Below the pieces are notes generated by a model, which saw nothing but the letters and a program-made list of their open reading frames with translations, had not been told where the DNA came from and ran no database searches. A program made the position numbers and the translations under genes. Of a DNA stretch of 64,000 nt, positions 27,969 through 38,856 are shown in pieces (position 1 is the stretch's first letter; the number at the start of each line of letters is the position of its first letter). The DNA lies in contig NZ_VORX01000005.1 of assembly GCF_007997285.1 (NCBI RefSeq), positions 186,001 through 250,000 of the forward strand, in the 5' to 3' direction. The stretch comes from Gelidibacter salicanalis. GTDB taxonomy: Bacteria; Bacteroidota; Bacteroidia; Flavobacteriales; Flavobacteriaceae.

Positions 27969-28337
27969 TTATACCTCTCTGTTTACTAAGTCTATAGAAA
28001 ACGCAGGAAGACAAACAGCCAAGTAATGACAAGGCTCAGTATACGGGTTGGAATACTGAACTCGGGTATTTTTATTTATTTTGATGGATTCGCCCGCCGA
28101 CAAAATAACCGTGTCGTCCTCAATAATGAATTGTTTTTTACCACTGATAATAAAGGTGTACTCGTCAAATTCAGGTGTTTGAAAAGGTTCACTCCACCCG
28201 GCAGGAGCCGTCATATGGGCGATGCTCAGCTGAGTATTACCATCAGAAGCCCGTCCAAAATGTTCTTTTATAATTTTGCCATCGGTGGTAGGAACCACAA
28301 ATGGAGACGTTTGAATGGTATAAGGTTTAGTTGACAT
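27969..28337 (-). CDS. Cupin-domain protein
   Basis: The 122-residue single-domain cupin has the two motifs around WSEPFQTPEFDEYTFIISGK and the second half ESIKINKNTRVQYSNPYTEPCHYLAVC. The usual HxH pair of motif 1 is not obvious (FDEYTF instead), so metal binding is uncertain. It is the first gene of a cupin-hydrolase-rluF run. The heptanucleotide repeat lies about 20 bp upstream, over the place where its promoter should be. Confidence 0.8.
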   Translation of the reverse strand: MSTKPYTIQTSPFVVPTTDGKIIKEHFGRASDGNTQLSIAHMTAPAGWSEPFQTPEFDEYTFIISGKKQFIIEDDTVILSAGESIKINKNTRVQYSNPYTEPCHYLAVCLPAFSIDLVNREV

Positions 28338-28357
28338 ACGGTATTGGTGTTATTAAA

Positions 28358-28448
28358 TTCAGTTTTCAGTTTTCAGTCTTCAGTTTTCAGTTTTCACTTT
28401 TCACTTTTCACTTTTCACTCTTCACTTTTCACTTTTCAGTCTTCAGTT
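28358..28448. repeat. Heptanucleotide tandem repeat, 13 units
   Basis: Thirteen consecutive 7-base units are variants of TTCAGTT and TTCACTT; five central units and one later unit read TTCACT(T/C). The array fills most of the gap between the cupin and YitT genes. Confidence 0.95.
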
Positions 28449-28496
28449 GGCATTTAGGATGTGTAAATCCATTGCGTCATGCTTCCCTCAGTAAAA

Positions 28497-29468
28497 TTAT
28501 TTCATCGGTTTTCTTTTAATCATCCCACCTTTAATATCCTTTACAAGACCCATAATAATAAACGCATTCGCATCAATCTTGTCTATTTCAGTATGTAGTT
28601 TGGCCAATTCGAGCCTGGTCACTACGGTGTAGATAATGTCTTTGTTATAAGCTTCTTCTTGTCGGCCATAACCTCCTTTGCCAACATAAATGGTGCACGC
28701 TCGTCTCAATTCTTCTACAATCATCTTGCGAAGTGCTTCATGCTGATTTGAAATAATGGTGACCCCAACGTACTCTTCTACACCATCCACTACGAAATCT
28801 ACGGTTTTTGCTGCAGAAAGATAGGTTAGAATTGCGTAAAGTGCAATCTCTACAGATAACACATAGGCTCCAAATGAAAAGATAATAATATTTATTAAAA
28901 GAAGCACATCTCCAATAGTAATGGATAATTTCTTGCTGAGCCAGATGGCGAGCACCTCAGTGCCGTCAATAACACTGCCGCCCCGCATGGCCAAGCCAAT
29001 CCCCAAACCTAAAAAGAAACCTCCAAAAACCGCAATCAGCAGTGGGTCTTCGGTAATGGTAGGATAGTTAATGTAATGGACTACCAAGGCAAGGATGGCA
29101 ATGGAAATAATACTTCTCAGCGCAAACTTTACGTTGAAGGTTTTGGCCGCCAATATTAAAAATGGAATGTTGACAAGGATTAATAAATAACTCAAGTTAA
29201 TATGGGTGATATTTTCTAAAAGCAACGAAATACCAGTGGCGCCCCCGTCTATAAACCGGTTGGGCAACAAAAAGCCCTTTAAACCGAACCCAGCTGAAAA
29301 CACTCCAATCAGGACATAAATATAATCCTTGATGCCGTGGGCGATTTCAATTTTAATCCGCCGTGCTAACGGTAGGACTTGCTTATTACTGACTGTGGTG
29401 GATGAATTTTTTGACTCAAGTTTTCTTCGAGCAATGGTAATTAATAATTTAGAGAAAAATGAACTCAT
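28497..29468 (-). CDS. YitT-family membrane protein
   Basis: The 323-residue protein has five or six membrane segments (DUF161 repeats: YIYVLIGVFSAGFGLKGFLLP and LRSIISIAILALVVHYI) and a C-terminal cytoplasmic DUF2179 domain (YVGVTIISNQHEALRKMI, VKDIKGGMIKRK). The family is widespread in bacteria; its substrate is unknown. It lies 17 bp after the lipoprotein gene and is probably part of a transcript from the HerA-like gene. Confidence 0.9.
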   Translation of the reverse strand: MSSFFSKLLITIARRKLESKNSSTTVSNKQVLPLARRIKIEIAHGIKDYIYVLIGVFSAGFGLKGFLLPNRFIDGGATGISLLLENITHINLSYLLILVNIPFLILAAKTFNVKFALRSIISIAILALVVHYINYPTITEDPLLIAVFGGFFLGLGIGLAMRGGSVIDGTEVLAIWLSKKLSITIGDVLLLINIIIFSFGAYVLSVEIALYAILTYLSAAKTVDFVVDGVEEYVGVTIISNQHEALRKMIVEELRRACTIYVGKGGYGRQEEAYNKDIIYTVVTRLELAKLHTEIDKIDANAFIIMGLVKDIKGGMIKRKPMK

Positions 29469-29485
29469 CTGCGTGTGTTAGTGGG

Positions 29486-30040
29486 TTAATTCCAATGGAT
29501 GAAAAAGTATTTTACTTTCGCATTGTCCGGAATTTGTGAGGCTTCGATATTTAGGTTTCTGTCGAATCGTAAATTAGAAGGCAATTCTTTTTTGTCAATG
29601 GTAAAGGCAGCATTAATTTCGTCTACACTTACTACAATAGAATTGATGAGGTTGTCAATTTTTGAAATTTCATAAGCGTCTAGGATATCTTTAAAAGTAC
29701 TTGCTGTTGAAATCCCTTTTTCAGTTTTAAATCTCGGATCTAAAATACGTACGCTGCTAAAAACAGCCGTTGAATCCGCTCTCTTGTTTGGAGACATACT
29801 GAGTAGGGCGGCTCCTTCTGTGTCATAAATATCAATGGTATTGATGTTTCTGGTAAATTCATCACTCCCAATATAATTGACAATCGAATCATTTTCAAAA
29901 ACGAGTTTTAAATCTTTTACTTGGGTGGAATCAGTAACCTTACCGATGTTTTGTTTTTGGATTAAAAATGGATCCTGATCTTTGTCACAGCTGGTTAATA
30001 CTAGTGACAATAGAGCAATACCAATAAGTGATTTGTGCAT
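29486..30040 (-). CDS. Hypothetical lipoprotein
   Basis: The 184-residue protein starts with a lipoprotein signal (LLSLVLTSCDKD, Cys at about residue 18). The mature part has no known domain and ends in an aromatic HWN. It is likely anchored to the periplasmic or outer membrane. It sits between the HerA-like and YitT genes on the same strand with short gaps. Confidence 0.75.
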   Translation of the reverse strand: MHKSLIGIALLSLVLTSCDKDQDPFLIQKQNIGKVTDSTQVKDLKLVFENDSIVNYIGSDEFTRNINTIDIYDTEGAALLSMSPNKRADSTAVFSSVRILDPRFKTEKGISTASTFKDILDAYEISKIDNLINSIVVSVDEINAAFTIDKKELPSNLRFDRNLNIEASQIPDNAKVKYFFIHWN

Positions 30041-30097
30041 GTTTTAATATTTTTTAGGGGCTCTGCAAATGCAGAATTTTAAATAAAATGAATGTAA

Positions 30098-31642
30098 TTA
30101 ACGTTTGTTTTTCATGACTTTGGAGATGATGCCAAAAACACTTCTGATAAAGGTAGCACTGGTCAGTACCTTAACCACAGGATTCATGGCAGAGCTGCGA
30201 CGCGTGGTTGTGGTGCGTTGCTTGGACTGCGCCTTCTTCAAATCTTCCAGCTCCTGTTTTGCCTTTTCTTTGGCGTCATCAGCTTCAGCCATCTCAATTT
30301 TCCGATTGAGCATTTCATAAGCGCTATCCCGATCAATGGTCTCATTGTACTTCCGCACTAATTTTGACTTAGACAAGAGTGAGGACAACTCACTGTCGTT
30401 TAAAATGTCCATACGGCTCATTGGAGCTCGCATCATGGTTGCAGCCAATGGGGTGGGGCGTCCTTTCTCATCTAAAGCGCTCACCAAAGCTTCGCCGGTG
30501 CCCAAAGAGGTCAACACGGTGGCGGTATCGTAATATTCCGTATCCGGATAGTTTTGTGCGGTCAATTTAATGGCTTTACGATCTTTTGCCGTAAATGCTC
30601 TTAGCGCATGCTGCACCTTTAATCCTAATTGACTTAAAACTGCCTCCGGCACATCTGTTGGGTTTTGGGTGACAAAATAGATACCAACACCTTTACTTCT
30701 GATTAGTTTGACTATACTTTCAATCTGATTTAAAAGTGCTTTGGATGCTTCGTTAAAAATTAAATGCGCCTCATCAATAAATAAGATGAGTTCTGGGCGT
30801 CCAGAATCGCCTTGTTCAGGGAACGTGGAATAGATTTCTGCCAATAAACTCAACATAAATGTTGAAAATAATTTAGGACGGTCTTGAATATCCGTCAAGC
30901 GTATAATGTTGATATAACCCCGACCATTATCGTCTATTCTTAATAAGTCGTCCACTTCAAAAGAGGTTTCACCAAAAAACAAATCGGCACCTTGCTGTTC
31001 CAATTCGATAATTTTTCTGAGAATGGCTCCAGTGGATGCTGTTGAAATTCGTCCGTAAGAATCTTCAAACTCCGCTTTGCCTTCTTGGGTGGCATATTGT
31101 AGAATCTTTTTAAAATCCTTAAGATCTAAAAGCGGCATCTTATGATCATCGCAGTATTTAAAAATTACCGCAACGATACCGGACTGTGTATCTGATAAAT
31201 CGAGAATTCGCGATAGTAATACTGGTCCAAATTCACTGACCGTAGCTCTTAGCCGCACGCCGTCTTGCTCTGATAAGGTTAAAATTTCCACAGGAAATGC
31301 TTTCGGCTCAAATGGGAGTCCAATTTTAGCCTGACGTTCATCAATTTTAGCGTGTCCCGGACTTGGCTCAGCCAAACCGCTCAAATCGCCTTTAATGTCC
31401 ATCAACAATACGGGAATGCCTTTGTCAGATAGGTTTTCGGCCAAAACCTGTAAAGTTTTTGTCTTTCCTGTACCTGTGGCACCCGCAATAAGTCCGTGTC
31501 TATTTAATGTCTTTAAAGGCACGTTAACAAATGCGTTAGTAATGGTTGCACCATCCAACATGGCAGAACCCAACGTAATGAACTCACCTTTATTGGTGTT
31601 TCCTTCCTGAATATGTTTTAAAAATTCGTCTTTTTTGCCCAT
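30098..31642 (-). CDS. HerA-like (DUF853) ATPase
   Basis: The protein (514 residues from the ATG at 31642) has the HerA/FtsK-type ATPase layout: Walker A AGATGTGKTKTL near residue 40 and Walker B ELILFIDEAHLIF near residue 280, then LIRSKGVGIYFVTQNPTDVP and GTGEALVSALDEKGRPT typical of DUF853 proteins. A basic coiled coil lies near the C-terminus. I prefer 31642 (MGKKDEF) to the upstream ATG at 31660, since the family begins there. Its cellular role is not defined; no NurA partner is nearby. Confidence 0.88.
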   Translation of the reverse strand: MGKKDEFLKHIQEGNTNKGEFITLGSAMLDGATITNAFVNVPLKTLNRHGLIAGATGTGKTKTLQVLAENLSDKGIPVLLMDIKGDLSGLAEPSPGHAKIDERQAKIGLPFEPKAFPVEILTLSEQDGVRLRATVSEFGPVLLSRILDLSDTQSGIVAVIFKYCDDHKMPLLDLKDFKKILQYATQEGKAEFEDSYGRISTASTGAILRKIIELEQQGADLFFGETSFEVDDLLRIDDNGRGYINIIRLTDIQDRPKLFSTFMLSLLAEIYSTFPEQGDSGRPELILFIDEAHLIFNEASKALLNQIESIVKLIRSKGVGIYFVTQNPTDVPEAVLSQLGLKVQHALRAFTAKDRKAIKLTAQNYPDTEYYDTATVLTSLGTGEALVSALDEKGRPTPLAATMMRAPMSRMDILNDSELSSLLSKSKLVRKYNETIDRDSAYEMLNRKIEMAEADDAKEKAKQELEDLKKAQSKQRTTTTRRSSAMNPVVKVLTSATFIRSVFGIISKVMKNKR

Positions 31643-31699
31643 TAATCTGAAATTTTGCATAAAAATAGTGTAATTTTATTCAAGTATAAAAGATAAAAA

Positions 31700-32146
31700 A
31701 TGAAACTTAAAGCGCTTCTCCTTATTGTTTTTGTGATGCTATTTTCATTTGGTTGTAACAGATCTGTACATAAAGTCGTTTTTCATCCCTCACACGAATT
31801 TCAAAAACAAGAGTCACCATTTAGTGATGTCGTTGAGTATAATGGACTGTTATTTTTAAGCGGACAAATAGGATTAGACCATGACACGCGAACATTAGTT
31901 GAAGGCGGAGTTGAGGCAGAAACAAAACAAAGCATTGAAAATATTAAGGCGGTTTTGGAACATCACAAATCGTCTTTAGATAAAGTTATTAAATGTACAG
32001 TTATTTTAAGGGATATTGACGATTTTGCGACGTTTAATGCGGTTTATAAAACGTATTTCCCCAACAAACCGGCACGAACAACATTCGCTGCTAGCGGACT
32101 GGCGCTTAAGGCGAACGTAGAAATTGAGGTTGTAGCGGCCAAATAA
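31700..32146 (+). CDS. RidA-family protein with lipoprotein signal
   Basis: The 148-residue protein has a lipobox near residue 19 (MLFSFGCNR) followed by a RidA/YjgF fold: VEYNGLLFLSGQIGLD, GGVEAETKQSIENIKAVL, VIKCTVILRDIDDFATFN and a C-terminal VEIEVVAAK. The key Arg contact of RidA is likely in PARTTFAAS. RidA normally removes reactive enamines or imines in the cytoplasm, so an exported version is uncommon. It is divergent from the HerA-like gene. Confidence 0.85.
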   Translation: MKLKALLLIVFVMLFSFGCNRSVHKVVFHPSHEFQKQESPFSDVVEYNGLLFLSGQIGLDHDTRTLVEGGVEAETKQSIENIKAVLEHHKSSLDKVIKCTVILRDIDDFATFNAVYKTYFPNKPARTTFAASGLALKANVEIEVVAAK

Positions 32147-32188
32147 AAAACTTCTTTTCCTTGGCTTCAATCTTCAAAGATTATGAAG

Positions 32189-32196
32189 TATCTTTG
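32189..32196 (+). promoter_or_regulatory. Bacteroidota -7 box immediately before queE
   Basis: TATCTTTG is a full consensus match, and the queE ATG follows at 32203, so any leader would be only a few bases long. The nearest TTG upstream is 25 bases away. Confidence 0.5.
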
Positions 32197-32202
32197 CACG
32201 CT

Positions 32203-32835
32203 ATGACGAAAAGTGAAAAACAAGAATTGATTGCCCAAGGTCTCTTACTGCCATTGATGGAGGAGTTTTACACCATTCAAGGAGAGGGATTCCATAAAGG
32301 TACCGCTGCCTATTTCATAAGATTAGGTGGTTGTGATGTAGGCTGTCATTGGTGTGATGTGAAAGAGAGCTGGGTTGCAGAATTGCACCCGCCAACAATG
32401 GCAGACGCTATTGTTGAAAATGCTGCAAAATATAGTAACACTATTGTAATTACTGGTGGAGAGCCTTTAATGTGGAACATGAAGCCGTTAACTTCTAAAT
32501 TGAAGGAGAAAGGATTGCAAGTGCATATTGAGACCTCCGGAGCTTATGAGCTTACCGGTACTTGGGATTGGATTTGTCTGTCGCCTAAAAAATTAAAATT
32601 ACCTACTGAATTGGTTTATGAAAAGGCCAATGAGTTAAAAGTGATTGTCTATAACAAAGACGATTTTAAATTTGCTGAAGAACAAGCAGCGAAGGTTAAT
32701 AAGGACTGTATTTTGTATTTGCAACCGGAATGGAGCAAACGCGATAAAGTAGTCCCACAAATTGTAGATTACGTAATGGCCAATCCGAAATGGAAAGTGT
32801 CGCTACAGACCCATAAATATTTAAATATTCCATAA
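32203..32835 (+). CDS. queE: 7-carboxy-7-deazaguanine synthase (radical SAM)
   Basis: QueE is the radical-SAM step in queuosine synthesis, converting 6-carboxy-tetrahydropterin to CDG. The cluster-binding motif is seen as GGCDVGCHWCD (Cx3Cx2C), followed by ITGGEPLMW and IETSGAY. FYTIQGEGFH is the N-terminal signature. I chose the ATG at 32203; a TTG at 32161 would add 14 unlikely residues. folE, the GTP cyclohydrolase that can also feed this pathway, lies 15 kb away. Confidence 0.95.
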   Translation: MTKSEKQELIAQGLLLPLMEEFYTIQGEGFHKGTAAYFIRLGGCDVGCHWCDVKESWVAELHPPTMADAIVENAAKYSNTIVITGGEPLMWNMKPLTSKLKEKGLQVHIETSGAYELTGTWDWICLSPKKLKLPTELVYEKANELKVIVYNKDDFKFAEEQAAKVNKDCILYLQPEWSKRDKVVPQIVDYVMANPKWKVSLQTHKYLNIP

Positions 32836-32837
32836 AA

Positions 32838-32866
32838 AAAGAGACTAGATTTTTCTAGACTCTTAT
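32838..32866. terminator. Terminator shared by queE and the DUF2911 gene
   Basis: GAGACTAGA pairs with TCTAGACTC (one mismatch), flanked by A-run and T-run, between convergent genes. Confidence 0.7.
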
Positions 32867-32890
32867 TTATTACAGTACGTATTTGTTGGC

Positions 32891-33430
32891 TTAGAATGTA
32901 AATGGCACTTTTACTCTAAAGCTGCCCCAACCCATGTGCATAATCGCACCAGCTGCTGATTCTTCAAAAACAATTGAAAATGCCTCTAAGATATCTTTAC
33001 TTGTGGAAACTGGAACTTTAAGACGTACGACATCTTGGTCTTGTTTGTAGGTGTAAGCACCCCACACGTTAATATCTGAACTTAAGATGACCGTCCATTC
33101 CTTTTCGCCAGGAATTGTAAATAAGGTATAGGTGCCCGGTTTTACTTTGGTGTCTCCAAAGGTTACAGGCTTATAAAAGGTGATTTCCGCAGCTTCATTA
33201 GCACCTGTTCTCCAAACTTCGTCATTAGGAACTAATTTTGCGACATCACGACCGTTTAATTGCGGACGGCTATACACCACTTTTATATCTTTTTTAGAAA
33301 TTTTATAACTTCCAGGATACGTGGCGGCATCCATAGGGCTCTTGTCTAAATCAGGGAATTTCTGTGCTTGGACAGAATATGAGAATGCAAGGGCCAAGGT
33401 TAATACTACTGTTTTCATTATGGTTTTCAT
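32891..33430 (-). CDS. DUF2911 secreted protein
   Basis: The 179-residue protein has a signal peptide (VVLTLALAFSYSVQAQ) and the DUF2911 pattern: YSRPQLNGRDVAKLVPNDE, WRTGANEAAEITF, KPGTYTLFTIPGEKEWTVIL. This family is common in Bacteroidota and of unknown function, probably periplasmic. ATGs at 33430 and 33415 are both possible. Confidence 0.88.
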   Translation of the reverse strand: MKTIMKTVVLTLALAFSYSVQAQKFPDLDKSPMDAATYPGSYKISKKDIKVVYSRPQLNGRDVAKLVPNDEVWRTGANEAAEITFYKPVTFGDTKVKPGTYTLFTIPGEKEWTVILSSDINVWGAYTYKQDQDVVRLKVPVSTSKDILEAFSIVFEESAAGAIMHMGWGSFRVKVPFTF

Positions 33431-33687
33431 AGAATTTTTATTTTTTAAAGGTTAAATTTAATATTAAAAATATTAAAAAGGATGATTAATCGGGGTTTGA
33501 AGGTTTAAACTTTTCGATTTGTCAAAATAAGTACGTTTTACAACCGTATGCTTTTAGTATTGCCTAGATTGTGTTTATATGATTCCAAATTGTAATCAAT
33601 ACTTATGTATTTGTTTTATTATTGATATGTTAATTTGATATTTGCCTTAGTATTATAATAAAACCAACATTAAATAAAGATAGAATC

Positions 33688-35358
33688 ATGTGTGGAATTG
33701 TATGTGCCTTCGATTTAAAAGAAAAAGCTGAGGATTTAAGACCTCAATTATTAGAAATGGCGAAAATTATCCGTCATCGCGGACCGGATTGGAGTGGTAT
33801 CTATAATAATGAGAAAGCAATTATGGCGCATGAGCGATTAGCGATTGTTGATCCAGCTTCTGGGAAGCAACCTTTGGTGAGTGAGGACCAACGTTTTATT
33901 TTAGCCGCCAACGGCGAAATTTATAACCATCGGGAATTAAGAAAGCAATTTCCTGACTACACTTTTAAAACTGAAAGTGATTGTGAGGTGATTTTAGCCT
34001 TATACCAAAAAAAAGGCGTTGATTTTATTGACGAAATGAACGGGATTTTTGGTTTTGCCATCTATGATGTAGAAAAAGATGAGTATTTCATTGCGCGTGA
34101 TCATATGGGCATCATTCCACTTTATATTGGTTGGGATCAAAACGGAACATTTTATGTGGCGTCTGAATTGAAAGCTTTGGAAGGTTACTGTACAAAAATT
34201 GAACTGTTTCCTCCAGGGCATTATTTAAGCAGCAAGGATGGTAAGTTTGTACAATGGTACAAACGTGAATGGACGGACTATGAGGCTGTAAAGGATAACG
34301 AAACCAGTATTAAAGCCATCAAAGAAGCTTTAGAAGCAGCAGTTCACCGTCAACTGATGAGTGATGTGCCATACGGAGTACTACTTTCTGGTGGTTTAGA
34401 TTCGTCAGTGACTTCAGCCATTGCAAAAAAATATGCTGAAAAGCGCATTGAATCTGGCGATACTCAAGCAGCGTGGTATCCGCAATTGCACAGTTTTTCA
34501 GTGGGCTTGGAAGGGTCTCCTGACTTAGCAGCGGCTAGAAAGGTTGCTGATCATATTGGGACAGTGCATCATGAAATTAAATTCACCATTCAAGAAGGCT
34601 TAGATGCCCTAAAAGATGTCGTTTACAACCTTGAAACCTATGATGTCACCACGATTCGTGCCAGTACGCCCATGTATTTAATGGCGCGCGTCATCAAATC
34701 AATGGGCATTAAAATGGTATTGTCTGGAGAGGGTGCTGACGAATTGTTTGGAGGCTACCTCTATTTTCACAAAGCGCCAAACGCAAAGGAATTCCACGAG
34801 GAAACCGTAAGAAAACTGAGCAAACTTCATATGTACGATTGCCTACGTGCCAACAAAAGCCTTGCCGCTTGGGGTATTGAGGGTCGAGTGCCATTTTTAG
34901 ACAAAGAGTTTATGGATGTTGCCATGCGCATCAACCCACAAGATAAAATGATTAACGGAGAGCGGATGGAGAAATGGGTGGTGCGTAAAGCTTTTGAAGA
35001 CATGCTTCCTGAGAGTGTAGCCTGGAGACAAAAAGAACAATTTAGCGATGGCGTTGGATACAGCTGGATTGACACTCTAAAATTGATGGTTGACCATGAA
35101 GTAACTGACGAGCAATTGGCCAACGCTAAATACAAGTTTCCATTACAAACGCCAACCAGCAAAGAAGAGTTTTTCTACAGATCTATTTTTGCAGAGCATT
35201 TTCCGAGCGATGCCGCTGCGCTGTGTGTGCCCCAAGAGGCATCAGTAGCCTGTAGCACCAAAATCGCTTTAGAGTGGGATGAGAGTTTTAAAAATATGAA
35301 TGACCCTAGTGGAAGAGCCGTAGCAAAAGTGCATTCAGATGCCTATGTAAAAGCGTAA
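33688..35358 (+). CDS. asnB: Asparagine synthase B (glutamine-hydrolysing)
   Basis: AsnB makes asparagine from aspartate, ATP and glutamine. Cys2 (MCGIVCAF) is the glutaminase nucleophile, and the N-terminal Ntn domain has RHRGPDWSG and ANGEIYNH. The synthetase domain has the ATP-binding LLSGGLDSSV and the GEGADELFGGY motif. 556 residues is close to E. coli AsnB. The gene is monocistronic between a 257-bp leader region and a terminator. Confidence 0.97.
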   Translation: MCGIVCAFDLKEKAEDLRPQLLEMAKIIRHRGPDWSGIYNNEKAIMAHERLAIVDPASGKQPLVSEDQRFILAANGEIYNHRELRKQFPDYTFKTESDCEVILALYQKKGVDFIDEMNGIFGFAIYDVEKDEYFIARDHMGIIPLYIGWDQNGTFYVASELKALEGYCTKIELFPPGHYLSSKDGKFVQWYKREWTDYEAVKDNETSIKAIKEALEAAVHRQLMSDVPYGVLLSGGLDSSVTSAIAKKYAEKRIESGDTQAAWYPQLHSFSVGLEGSPDLAAARKVADHIGTVHHEIKFTIQEGLDALKDVVYNLETYDVTTIRASTPMYLMARVIKSMGIKMVLSGEGADELFGGYLYFHKAPNAKEFHEETVRKLSKLHMYDCLRANKSLAAWGIEGRVPFLDKEFMDVAMRINPQDKMINGERMEKWVVRKAFEDMLPESVAWRQKEQFSDGVGYSWIDTLKLMVDHEVTDEQLANAKYKFPLQTPTSKEEFFYRSIFAEHFPSDAAALCVPQEASVACSTKIALEWDESFKNMNDPSGRAVAKVHSDAYVKA

Positions 35359-35380
35359 TATTCAAAATTTAATCAAATTG

Positions 35381-35422
35381 AAAACCTCTAAATACCGCGT
35401 CTGAGCGATTTGGAGGTTTTTT
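35381..35422 (+). terminator. Intrinsic terminator after asnB
   Basis: AAACCTCtAAAT pairs with ATTTGGAGGTTT around a GC-rich loop, with a following T-run. Confidence 0.75.
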
Positions 35423-35465
35423 GCGTTTTATGAAGATGTTAAAATAGTTCAAAATTTAAATTGAG

Positions 35466-35495
35466 GTGCTTTAAAGCCGATTTAAGGCACTTTTT
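35466..35495 (+). terminator. Second terminator-like hairpin downstream of asnB
   Basis: GTGCTTTAAA and TTTAAGGCAC form a stem with one G-U pair and are followed by TTTTT. Confidence 0.6.
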
Positions 35496-35575
35496 AGTAA
35501 TTAACAAATGTTGATAATTATAAGAGTTATTGCATGAAATACTTTCAAATGGCGTCACTTTTCGTTATCTTTGTA

Positions 35576-35583
35576 GGTATCCA
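35576..35583 (+). promoter_or_regulatory. Bacteroidota -7 box upstream of gyrB
   Basis: TATCTTTG fits TAnnTTTG, 140 bases ahead of gyrB. There is no TTG at the expected -33 distance. Confidence 0.45.
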
Positions 35584-35593
35584 AAAATGATGC

Positions 35594-35620
35594 GCAAGTA
35601 TCATTTTTTTTGTGATTTAT
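35594..35620 (+). terminator. Hairpin with T-run in the predicted gyrB leader
   Basis: AAAATGAT (35594-35601) pairs with ATCATTTT (35610-35617) around an 8-base loop and runs into more T. It lies only about 10 bases after the -7 box, so it would form almost at the 5' end of the transcript. Confidence 0.6.
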
Positions 35621-35675
35621 AGTGAGCTTATCTTCTGGTAAGGAGACGTATTTCTACACTGAAATTCACAATTAA

Positions 35676-37664
<1,989 letters not shown>

Positions 37665-37718
37665 ATTTTTCGGGTTCTGAAGAATCAGAATTCAACATAA
37701 CAAATTTATATCAGATCA

Positions 37719-37749
37719 AACCTCTTTAAGTTTTAAGGAGGTTTTTTTC
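37719..37749 (+). terminator. Intrinsic terminator after gyrB
   Basis: AACCTCTTTAA and TTAAGGAGGTT form a stem followed by TTTTTT. Confidence 0.85.
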
Positions 37750-37867
37750 ATTATAATCAGGAGCACACAAACTAAGCTGAAAACTGACATGGGTGTTAGG
37801 AGTGTTAGAACACTAAATATTTTTTTCCTTTTAAGACAATCTTAAATATATTATAGTTTAAAAATGT

Positions 37868-37875
37868 TAAATTTG
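37868..37875 (+). promoter_or_regulatory. Bacteroidota -7 box for mdh
   Basis: TAAATTTG is a full match, 37 bases before the mdh ATG. A TTG at -33 is not visible. Confidence 0.5.
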
Positions 37876-37911
37876 TGGAACATTTAATCTTAATATTTTA
37901 AACTTAAACAC

Positions 37912-38832
37912 ATGAAAGTTACAGTAGTTGGAGCAGGAGCCGTCGGGGCAAGCTGCGCAGAATATATCGCAATTAAAAATTTTGCAAGTGAAGTTGTTTT
38001 ATTGGACATTAAAGAAGGTTTTGCCGAAGGTAAAGCAATGGATTTGATGCAAACCGCTTCTTTAAACGGTTTTGATACCAAAATAACAGGAGTCACTAAC
38101 GATTATTCTAAAACTGCAGAGAGTGATATTTGTGTGATTACTTCTGGAATTCCTCGTAAACCAGGTATGACTCGTGAAGAGTTAATCGGGATTAATGCCG
38201 GAATTGTTAAGGATGTGTCTTCTAACTTGATTAAAAATTCTCCAAATACAATCATCATTGTGGTGAGTAATCCTATGGATACTATGGCTTATTTAGTTCA
38301 TAAATCTACTGATTTGCCTAAACACAGAATTATCGGAATGGGTGGAGCTTTAGATTCTGCACGTTTTAAATACAGATTGGCAGAAGCATTGGAAGCACCA
38401 ATTAGTGATGTAGACGGTATGGTAATCGGCGGACACAGTGATACGGGAATGGTGCCTTTAACACGTTTGGCAACTCGTAACAGTGTGCCAGTTACTGAGT
38501 TTTTATCGGAAGAAAGATTAGGCCAAGTTATGGAAGACACCAAAGTTGGTGGTGCTACCTTGACCAAGTTATTAGGAACGTCAGCATGGTATGCTCCAGG
38601 TGCAGCAGTAAGCGCATTGGTGCAAGCTATTGCTTGCGATCAGAAAAAAATGTTCCCATGTTCAGTATTGTTGGAAGGCGAATACGGATTGAATGATATC
38701 TGTATTGGTGCTCCAGTAATTTTAGGACGTAACGGAATTGAAAAAATTGTAGAAATTGAATTGAACGATGCTGAAAAAGCGCACATGCAAGAAAGTGCTG
38801 AAGGCGTTCGTAAAACCAATGACCTTTTATAA
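37912..38832 (+). CDS. mdh: Malate dehydrogenase
   Basis: This enzyme oxidises malate to oxaloacetate with NAD in the TCA cycle. The N-terminal VVGAGAVGASCAEYI nucleotide-binding loop is followed by ITSGIPRKPGMTREEL (active-site loop Arg), NPMDTMAYL, GMGGALDSARF and the catalytic His region GGHSDTGMVPL. This is the lactate-dehydrogenase-like Mdh type (306 residues). The gene is monocistronic. Confidence 0.97.
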   Translation: MKVTVVGAGAVGASCAEYIAIKNFASEVVLLDIKEGFAEGKAMDLMQTASLNGFDTKITGVTNDYSKTAESDICVITSGIPRKPGMTREELIGINAGIVKDVSSNLIKNSPNTIIIVVSNPMDTMAYLVHKSTDLPKHRIIGMGGALDSARFKYRLAEALEAPISDVDGMVIGGHSDTGMVPLTRLATRNSVPVTEFLSEERLGQVMEDTKVGGATLTKLLGTSAWYAPGAAVSALVQAIACDQKKMFPCSVLLEGEYGLNDICIGAPVILGRNGIEKIVEIELNDAEKAHMQESAEGVRKTNDLL

Positions 38833-38856
38833 CTAGTACATATTACTTATTAAAAT

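Noticed and set aside
28358-28448. Heptanucleotide array considered as a CRISPR or coding repeat
   Set aside because: Units are 7 bases with no spacers, and the frame covering it has no coding sense.
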